64,000 nucleotides of DNA from NCBI GenBank assembly GCA_002633005.1, contig NMRA01000225.1:371137-435136 (forward strand), given 5' to 3'. The notes under the pieces are model-generated. The model did not search any database, was not told the origin of the DNA, and worked only from the letters and a program-made list of their open reading frames with translations. This stretch comes from Phoronis australis. Taxonomy: Eukaryota; Phoronida; Phoronidae. Below are positions 50,201 to 59,200 of the stretch, piece after piece (position 1 is the first letter of the stretch; each line of letters begins with the position of its first letter). A program made the translations under genes and the position numbers.

Positions 50201-53200
50201 TGAAAGGGTCTTGGCAAGTTAATTCAGGATCTTTTGCTCTAGAGTAACTTGTAGGGTGGACTTGCTTGGGTCAAATTTCCCTACAACTTAACCCTAGGGT
50301 GTTACCTCATCTATTATGAAATCAGTTGTCACAGCATGTCAAGTTGTATACATGGGATAGGGTGTCCAAAAGGAGGCCAGTTTTCTACATCTTGGTTGTG
50401 GTTATGGTCAGATCATGTTCAGCCACAAGTCATTTGGCCAGTGTTAAAAAACACAAAAAGATGCCAGTTGATTGAAATACAGTACTAAATTAAACACGGC
50501 ATGCTGTTGAATTGTGGACCTATACATACAGCAACTTACATTGAAATTAATCTGCCGTTTTCTATTGTTATTTCAGTGGCATCTAACTTGCACTTTGTGT
50601 CTAAAACAAACCAGTTTTGATTTAGGCTAGTTATCCCGTATGAAAGTGGTCTTATTTTGTTACTCGATTTAGAAGACATCTCTGAGCTGGAAAAACAGAC
50701 AGTTCGTTATTTCTTCAAATCATTAAAAGGTCAGAAGACACAATGGACTGTCTGTTCTTTCGAACACCTGAATTTACCTCCTGAGTTTGGCTGAGGAACA
50801 ACGAGAGACCAGTTTCATAATGGTACTTAGTGAGGGGTCGTAATTAAAACTTTGTTTCTGTGATGGAAGATAGGCTTACTGCCACTTTAATTTGAAAACA
50901 ATTCCAAAAATATTGTCTGTTCTGTTTAATGTCGGTCTCTGACAGAACATTGTCACTCTGTTTGGTCGACATAGTCCTACCCAGCTGTTACAAGATCAGG
51001 GGTCAGTTGGTTCTGATATCATTGTTGACCTCTTAGCAACTCTGCAGGTAAAGATAAGACGCCTACCAAGAACTGTTGTCTGTCCAGCTAATGTTTGTTT
51101 AGACTCAGTTGCTGGCTTGTTTGGGTTATAAAAATGGGACTTCATTTTACAACAGTTTAGATAATCAGTTGGAATAGAAGAGAGAGGTTGGTCACTATGT
51201 TGGCTGTTAGTTATTTACCAAAATCATTTTGGCATGAGAGAGTCTACTGTTTATGGTGAGTTGCTCTTCTTGCTGACTGTTTTTGAAACGATGAGATCGG
51301 GGAATGTGCTGTAGCTTTTAAAAGGAAAGCCTGTAGTATCGCTTATTTTTGAAAACGTCTGCCAAAATTGTGCAAAGCAGTTATAATATTGTTCATGAAG
51401 TACATCTTTGTCTTTTCGCTTTGTTATGTGTGAAATGCGTAAGTTTCAACAATTTTTTCTCATAGATATATCACATTTATGTAGTTATTCGTGTGTTATT
51501 CATGGATCAATTCCTGAGACACTAATTTTACTCACATCTGGAGGTTATTTCTAAAAATGGCCTGTGTGCATTGTGTCATATTGTTGGGCAGGATGATGAA
51601 CTCAACAATTTGTTGCTTATAAAATGCTGTTGAGTTTCATCATTGAATGTTGGCCTCAACATCTTGGAAGTTCTCTTCTGTATACACCTGCCATCTGGTG
51701 TTACATTCGGAAATTGATATCAGCATGATGGAAGTGAATTTAAGATGTTATCTTCTGGTTTAAGTCCGACACAGCTGTTTGTTTGGTCAAATTGGAATTG
51801 CAAACTTCAAGCTGGAATAACTCAAGTGGGAATAGTTCCATGCTGTAAAACATGGTTTTCAAAGATTGCACGGCATTGGTCTTAAATGAATTAGTGTTAG
51901 AGTGTTCCAGCGAGGTCTCCTCATAAAACACTATTGCCATCTGTTGTCAGAACTTAGTGTAAGCGACATAAAATCAAATGTTAATGTTTACCTGAGTTAA
52001 GGTGATGGCTTTTTTAACAGTTGAGCATTTGATTGCAGTGGAAGCAAAGGACAGTATAAAACATCCCACACTCATCTGGCAGCTGACCAGGAGGGTCCAC
52101 CCTTACCCCCTAGGAACTATAGACCGAGTGACGACAGAGCACCCCAAGATATGAGGCGCAGTGATCCAAACTGGGAGCAGAGGAACGATTGGCACCAGTT
52201 CAATCTCTGGCGAAAGACTGAAACTCAGCCGGGCAGTAGATACGACCAAAAATGGTTGGTTGCGGACGGTAAACAATCTCATGATCACAATCGTAATCAA
52301 AGCCAGGGAAAATCGTACGAGAACATTTACGCGAGCCCGGAGGATGAGGGCTATACGCAAGAATTGCGAAACCGGGCGCGGAAAATGTCGCAGAATCACC
52401 AGTTATCCGCGCCAGCAAATTATAAAAAAGAGCCGGTGGTCAACCAGGCGAAGTTGGAAGTGAGCTGGTCCAAGCCTGTAGATACGGCACCCCAGCCACA
52501 GGAGACTTGCCAGCCTCCGCCCAGAGACACACAGGAGCCTGTCAGGCCTCCTAAGACTTACACTTCCCCCCTGTCTAAGGGAAATCCTGTGGATTCCCGC
52601 ATGTATAATCCTGTGTTACCGCCCCATCCTATTGAAGAGACTGACATAGATGCTGTTATTATTGGTGATGAAAGCTTACCACCGCCTCCCCTTCCCAAGG
52701 ACTACCCGACTCACACTCCACCAGCTGGCTTCCACTCCAACAGTCCCAGGTCTTCGCCTAGTATTGGACGTTTGTCACCCCATTTTCGTAGTTCCCCCAA
52801 AGACTTCCCCGCAGAGATCTCGTTCCCACCGCCGCCGCCAACCAATGATGTGAAAGACACAGGCTCACAAACTGATGAAGATGAAATTGACAGGTAAGTA
52901 TTGCTAACCTTTGGAAACTAGTCTCAAACCCAAACCTGGATTCTAATTTTAAGTCCTGTGCAGATACAAGACATCTGGTAATTGCTTGGCTCAACAAAAC
53001 CTCAGGATATCTTGTCCATGTAACATGAAATACATGTTTTTAGAATCTTAATTGGCCTTACTTAAGCCATTATCCCGATGATAAATAGTTGGTTGGCCAT
53101 GGCCACTTCTGACTTCATCAACATACACTATAAGAAATCGTTTGAGCTTCAACTGCGTAGAAATTTTTCTCAGAAAGTTGTTGAAAATGGGAGAAGAGGC

Positions 53201-56200
53201 AACTTGAAATGTTTTTGAGTTTGTGTACCAAACAGTATGGCAAAGATCTAAATGAATGGCCTTGTTTTGGAGGTCTTTACCAGATTCGGATGAAATGTCA
53301 AGTAGAGTCTGGGTTTGAGACTACCATTTAAGTTGTGATGGCACCTTTTACTGGCTAAAAAGTGTGCAAAGTGACGCTCTTCATTTTCGAATGTTGGCAA
53401 CTATGTGCGCTGTTGAGCTAATTTTCAAAACTGTTCCTTGTGACAAGCAATTGCTTTTATTAATGACCAGTAACTGTTATCTTTATGACTAGTAACTGTT
53501 GTCTTAATGACTAGTAACTTTTTCTTCTGGTCTCAACTCAGTTGCTGCTTCTGTCTTTCTTGTCAATTCTGTCAAGAGTTGATTGATTTTCCTGTTAGGT
53601 AGTGACATCTGGTGGTAAATAAATAGGAACCATAGTTCCCCCCCTTCCTGACAGCTGTGGAAATATCTCATTAGTAAAGCGTTAAACATGTATTTACTCA
53701 ACCTGTATTGCATAACAGCGATATAGTTTTTATGTTGAATCAAGAAATTATGCAGTTATCCATCTTCTTGGATAGATAAGATAGATAGATAAGTCACTTT
53801 ATGATGAGAATTTTTGATATCATAATCTTCGATTCATCTTCACCTGTCACATGATGGAAGTTGTTTCTCAGACGAAAGAGTCTCCCTCCCACCGTATGTG
53901 TAACATGCTTTCTATAAATAATACCCTACTACTGGCTGTACCTCTAAGTGGCCAATTTCCTAAATAGCCTGCACTTTATCAAGGGCTGTTCCATACATTA
54001 GGCCAGAGCAGAGAGAGGCCTGTATATTGTTTCTAATTATGCCTGCTGTTCAGTGTAAACACAGCTATCTTTGCTGGACTCTGTGGTAGATTTGCTGTTT
54101 TGACTGACAGTATCAAGTCAAACATGGCTGCTTCCTGGGAGCTTGTGTAAGTGATTGGCCGATGGTAGATTTTTATGCATCATAGTGGTTAGATATCACA
54201 TACTGATTGGGAAGTAGTGGGAGTTTTTATGGACTGTTGTTGTTATTTGTGCCAGTTTGTTGTAATTACTTTCAATTCTGTTGATTCCTAAATGAGAAGA
54301 GCACACTGCTGAGTGGCTGGACCATGCTCGTTAAGGTACTCTGGTACAGTGAAGTCTCGCCAGTTTTGAACGAAACTATTTCTGAAATTGATCTCTCTTT
54401 TTCCCTCTTTGTTATGACAGCCTGTAATTTTTCCAAGCATAACAATGGATTGTAAACTATTACTGGGATCCCGCATTTTGAGAACCAGTTTTCCCCGCCA
54501 AATAACAGTCATCAAACTGGTTCTAAAAATCGGGGATCCCTGTGATTGACTAACAATGGTATAGATTGTAAAAATGATAAAGCACTCATTAAGTGCTGTT
54601 TATCTCTTAGAACGAGAAAGAAAATTTGACTTGTCCACCATGGTGTGTGCTAAATTGGCAAGATTTCACTGCAAAACATGTGGTCTCGTTATGGACTTTG
54701 TACATCCAGGAAATGTATTTTACTGAGTTAAATTTTACTTTTGTTATGAGACTTGGCTGAATGCACAGACTTGAGTAGTTGATAAGGTGGGATGTAACCT
54801 TAACAGAATTGCGTGTTAGTATTGTTTTTCCAGCGCAGTCTTTCAAATGTGAAGCTTAATGTCATTATATTGTGCCGATACATCATCAGTGGCTCTTGAA
54901 TGGAGGAGTACAACGCGCAACTGTCTTGGTTTCGTACTAGGTTCACTTCAGTGGTGAAAACGCTGGTAGCTTTATCATCTGATTGCTAGGGTTGTAACTG
55001 GATGAGCTATCCATGAAGGGGTCACTTTTGCCAGCGGTTAATTTACTCACCACCCAAATTGCTTTTCATGGAAAATTGATGTGCGATGATAAACCATGGC
55101 CTCTTTCCCCTGGGCATGTGTGCCCTTTGAATAAATGGCCTGGCTGGCCTGCTAGAGAAAACGTTAGCAGATTTGGAGTCAACACCCCAGTACCCCTCAT
55201 GGACTCAAAAGAGAACAATTTTGGATAGACAAGCTCAATGCACTAGAACCTCATGGATTAAACATAAAAACTGCTTAAATTATATCATTTAATTATTTCC
55301 GCAACAATGTATCATATTCATTACACCACATCTTAAATGTCAATTGTCATGTAATATTTGATTTTACTTTATTCCGGTTTCTGTTGACGAAGGACGTTAT
55401 TATATCCGAAAATTTCAGTTGATCCGTTCTTGTTGTTTTATTTACCTATATATATTCTACATTTCGTGAAACAATAGTATCCTTAAGAGGATCTGGATCA
55501 CCTTATTTAGTTTCAGATTTATTTTCTACGTTATTTGACTTCACTAGTGTGGATACATGTTTAGGTCTTAATTCAAAACTACTGTTAGACTTCATGGGAC
55601 TCCACTACTCATATTGCAGTTAAAAATATTTTCATCTGCACCTTAAACATCCAGGGATCCCTGTTGCACAGTAAAGTATGCTGGGTAACAACAGTGTTGT
55701 CGCATTATCACGTGTCACAAATCTATTGTTGACCAATGCACTTTACCTCATGCAAACTCACTTCAATGGTAACAAAACTAGCAATTTTAAAATGACAAAA
55801 TTAGCCAGACAGTGTTGTGCCCAAGTTATGGTAAATTCTGCCAGCAGTCTTCTTCACTGTTTGAATTACCCAGAGCCAACACGTGTCCCTTGTACTGAAG
55901 TTCTAGCGAAAACTCCAGTCCATGAATTTTGGCGTTACTCAAACGGTCAGTTTCAAAGCAACCCCTTAATCTATCACATTACTGGCATTTTTGCTATTAG
56001 GGAAAGTGCTTGTGAAAACACTGCTATTTTAGCCAATTTGTGTATGTTGTATGTCTGATACTATATCTACGACCTTCCTCAATAACTTTGGGAAGTAAAA
56101 ATATGTGGTAACTACCACTTGGTTAATGAAACACTCAAATTTCGAAATTCTAATCTATAAGGTTGAATAACTTTTAGCAGAAGTATACAGTGTAGTTCAT

Positions 56201-59200
56201 TAAAGTTGTGGAAAAGCACAATTCAGACTTGCGTTTTAAGCAAAATGTCATGTGCGATCCTAACTTGTAGTTGGAAGTGTTGCAATCTTGGTGTGCTCTG
56301 GCTGTCCTCTTTAGTTGGTAGGGTATCACCTAACCACTTCATCACTCTCTAATTACTGGTCTGCCTTCAACTGATAAATTTCTTGGCTCCAATTGAGGTT
56401 GTATTAATTTACATAACCTGGTACTTCTCTAAATATTCTACAGCTGTGTAGTGACTGGTGAACACACCTGATGACATCTCCTGAGCTCTGTGTCTTTAAA
56501 GTGGCCGCTGTGAGACTGATGATAGAAATTCAGTCTTACGCTACCCCTTCACAATTGTTGAAAAAGGTTTAGCCAAATCATTATGAGCACATCGCAGTCT
56601 AGAAATAATTAAGAGCAAATATCTCAGTAACTTTGCAAATGAGCGATTTATTTATTCTCAAGAAACGTTGCACTTTTGCTCGTGTGAGGTTTACGGTATT
56701 AATTTCACATCCATTGAATGATGCCACTGATGCCAACTCCAACTGAAGTGATATAAAAATCAAAAGTTCAGGCCTACACATTTTCTCGGACAAGACTGGT
56801 AACTCGCTTCTAAAATAAAATCAAGTTGTCAGAGGTATTTAGCAGGTATCCCTTGAAGCAGTGAACCATCTGCACCATTTTGTAAAAAGAGAAATGCTAA
56901 ACTGCAGTGCTAGAAAGCTTCTACAATGTCTACTCGTCATTGGCGTTTTTTTTAAAGATGCACTCTAAAAGCATTCTCCACAACTGAAAATTCCCAAAAG
57001 TGTACGGATGTCAACGAAGGTGGTGGAAGTTTGTGGTGGCCATCATTTCATGTAGTGTAAATGTCCTTTTTCACAAATGCGGGCTTACAGGTCACGGCGG
57101 TACGTATTTAAGTAGGTCGTGAAGAACACAGGCAGTGCTTACATTAAATGTTCTATCCATATATGCACTCATGTCTTGTATTGACTTACTTCTTATCCAT
57201 TTTTTTAGCTATCCAGAGAACTCGTACATGGCCCACTCGAACAAACTGAAGAGAAATCGATGCTCGCCAGTTAGTTATGGTAAGACGTCGACTAGTGAAC
57301 GCCCTCTGTTGAGTACAGCCCCAGCAGACTTGGAGTCTGCAGTAAAGCCTGCCGTTGGTCAAATTTCAGACTCAGTCAGGAGTCAGAGTTCAGACTCCAC
57401 CAGGAGCCAGAGTTCAGATTCGGCCCACAGAACAAAGTCACCCCTTTCATCCAATGAACATTCCCCTCGTAACTCACCGCCTTCCACATGCGCTGTCCAA
57501 CTACTCAAGTGTCCCCGACCTACTACTCACACGACAGCCAACTCCAGTTATTCCCAACTTCCAGCTACACCAGATCACGTGTCTAGTCCTCAGCTACACG
57601 AGGATGTAAAGCTCTTCAAACCCATCCATGACAATATAGTACAAAATCTGCCACCGAAAGGTCACAGGCGGTACTCCGAACAACCTTATGTGAACAGATC
57701 TCCAGCCGAAACTGGACACGGCAGACGTCAGTCAGTGGAACATACAATACTGCCACGGAGATCCAATGATGTGTTAGATAAGCCGCAGTCGGTGGCAAGC
57801 AGGAGGATGATCTCAGAGAGTACAGACAGTTTAGAGGGAGCATTTGTGTCTAAGGTGAATGAGGACGTTCTGAAGTCAGCTGAGACAGTGAACGCTGTGA
57901 AGCTCTCCCGTGAAGAAGTGTCCGAAAAGGAGAGCACTAACTGTAACAATGGGCCCAGCCCCGTAGTGAGTGATAAACCAGATAGCGTGGAACCCGCTCT
58001 TACGATCAAACACATTCGGCAGAAATCGCAGGAGGAACTGGAGTGTGATCAGGAGGCTGCTAGACTAGCCAATCAAATTAAGGAAAAGGACGGCAAACTG
58101 TCCAAGGTGCTGCTGTCCTCAGACAGCCAGAAGACCGTGTCAGACTACATGGAGGGTGTTGTGGAGATTGACCCGGCCATCCAGCACAGGAGGCAGTCTA
58201 GCGCCGGCAAGTCCTCGTCATCACCGAAATCCACATCACCTAGACCCCCCAGTGATGGGCGAAACTCAATGACGCCTGAGAAACTGTAAGTTTATTGTTT
58301 GTCAGTCCTTTGTAGTGGTCTATCTAAGGCACTTTATTCACTTACATTTAAAATTAAAGGTAAAGGTAACCTGTTTTCATGTCATTTTTAGCAAAAATAA
58401 GATTTGTTGATTATACCAGACATATTTTTCACTTATTTACTGCTTGCCACACACTCGGTAACCCTCCACTGCTTTGTACGTTGCGTGAACGGGTAGCGCT
58501 GCGTTCTTCACATGAACGAGCTAGCCAAGTACGGCGAAGTGTGTCATCCTTCGGAAAGCGACGCAAGGTACCCAAAGCGCGTGTAAGACGATAATGAGTA
58601 CATCCCGGCACGCAGCAATAGCGTGGCATGTTGACTGACTTGTAAACAAAAGCAAACGATGGCCGAACTTATCACAATGGAGGTAGAACAATGACTGACT
58701 CGAGAGCTCTCACAGTCGGACTATAATGAAAAGAAATTGCAGCGAAACTCTTGCCTCCCAAAACGTCACTTCCGGAGTGGAGGACGAGAAATAATCAAAT
58801 TACGAAAAGCTGTAATTAAGTGAAAAATGTGTCTGGAATAATCAACGAACCTTATTTTTGCTAAAAGTGACATGAAAAAAGGTTGCCTTCGCCTTTAAAG
58901 CCCTTAACAGTCTGGGTTAAGTGTTCATCCTTTGCTTTCATTGATCATGTCGAAGTCTCTGTTATAGAGTTCCTGTTGTCTTTTTAGCCGTTCCTGTTTT
59001 TTAAAATGTGACATCGATGTTTTTCATGTTTTGGCGGAGTAAAAATTGTTTTTTGTCATCTTTCCCAAATGCTCTTGTTGGCTAGGTCAGGTACTCAGCG
59101 ACATTGTTGTGTCATAGCTGCATGCTGTATGTGAGGGTCAATGTTCCAAAGATCCTCATGGCATAGTTGCTAAATAACCACTTAACATTCTTGTTCAAGA

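Larger units (their letters stand above)
45906..52038 (+). other. Intron with MITE and possible poison exon
   Basis: About 6.1 kb. It contains a full ~498-bp short element (49714-50211), a partial copy (46960-47157) and an exon-like segment (50946-51047) that cannot be included in frame. Otherwise no coding sequence is recognised; open frames at 47174-47738 and 48425-48643 show no domain. Confidence 0.65.
52894..57208 (+). other. Intron with hairpin element
   Basis: About 4.3 kb with a GATA-type simple repeat (53771-53792) and a hairpin element (54465-54540). A 126-codon open frame at 55678-56058 has no known domain and no splice support. No exon recognised. Confidence 0.65.
58354..58898 (-). 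mobile_element. ~545-bp DNA element with ~80-bp inverted ends carrying a THAP fragment
   Basis: The left end TTAAAGGTAAAGGTAACC and the right end, read on the other strand, TTAAAGGCGAAGGCAACC continue as inverted repeats for about 80 bp (TTTTAGCAAAAATAAG, GTTGATTAT, CCAGACA, ATTTTTCAC). TTAA at both edges could be a 4-bp target duplication, but it is itself part of the inverted repeat. On the minus strand the centre holds a promoter-like motif and the start of a THAP-domain protein. No transposase domain is seen; a P-element-like or piggyBac-like origin are both possible. Confidence 0.85.

Noticed and set aside
55678-56058. 126-codon plus-strand frame in the 4.3-kb intron
   Set aside because: No domain and no compatible splice phases with flanking Shroom exons.
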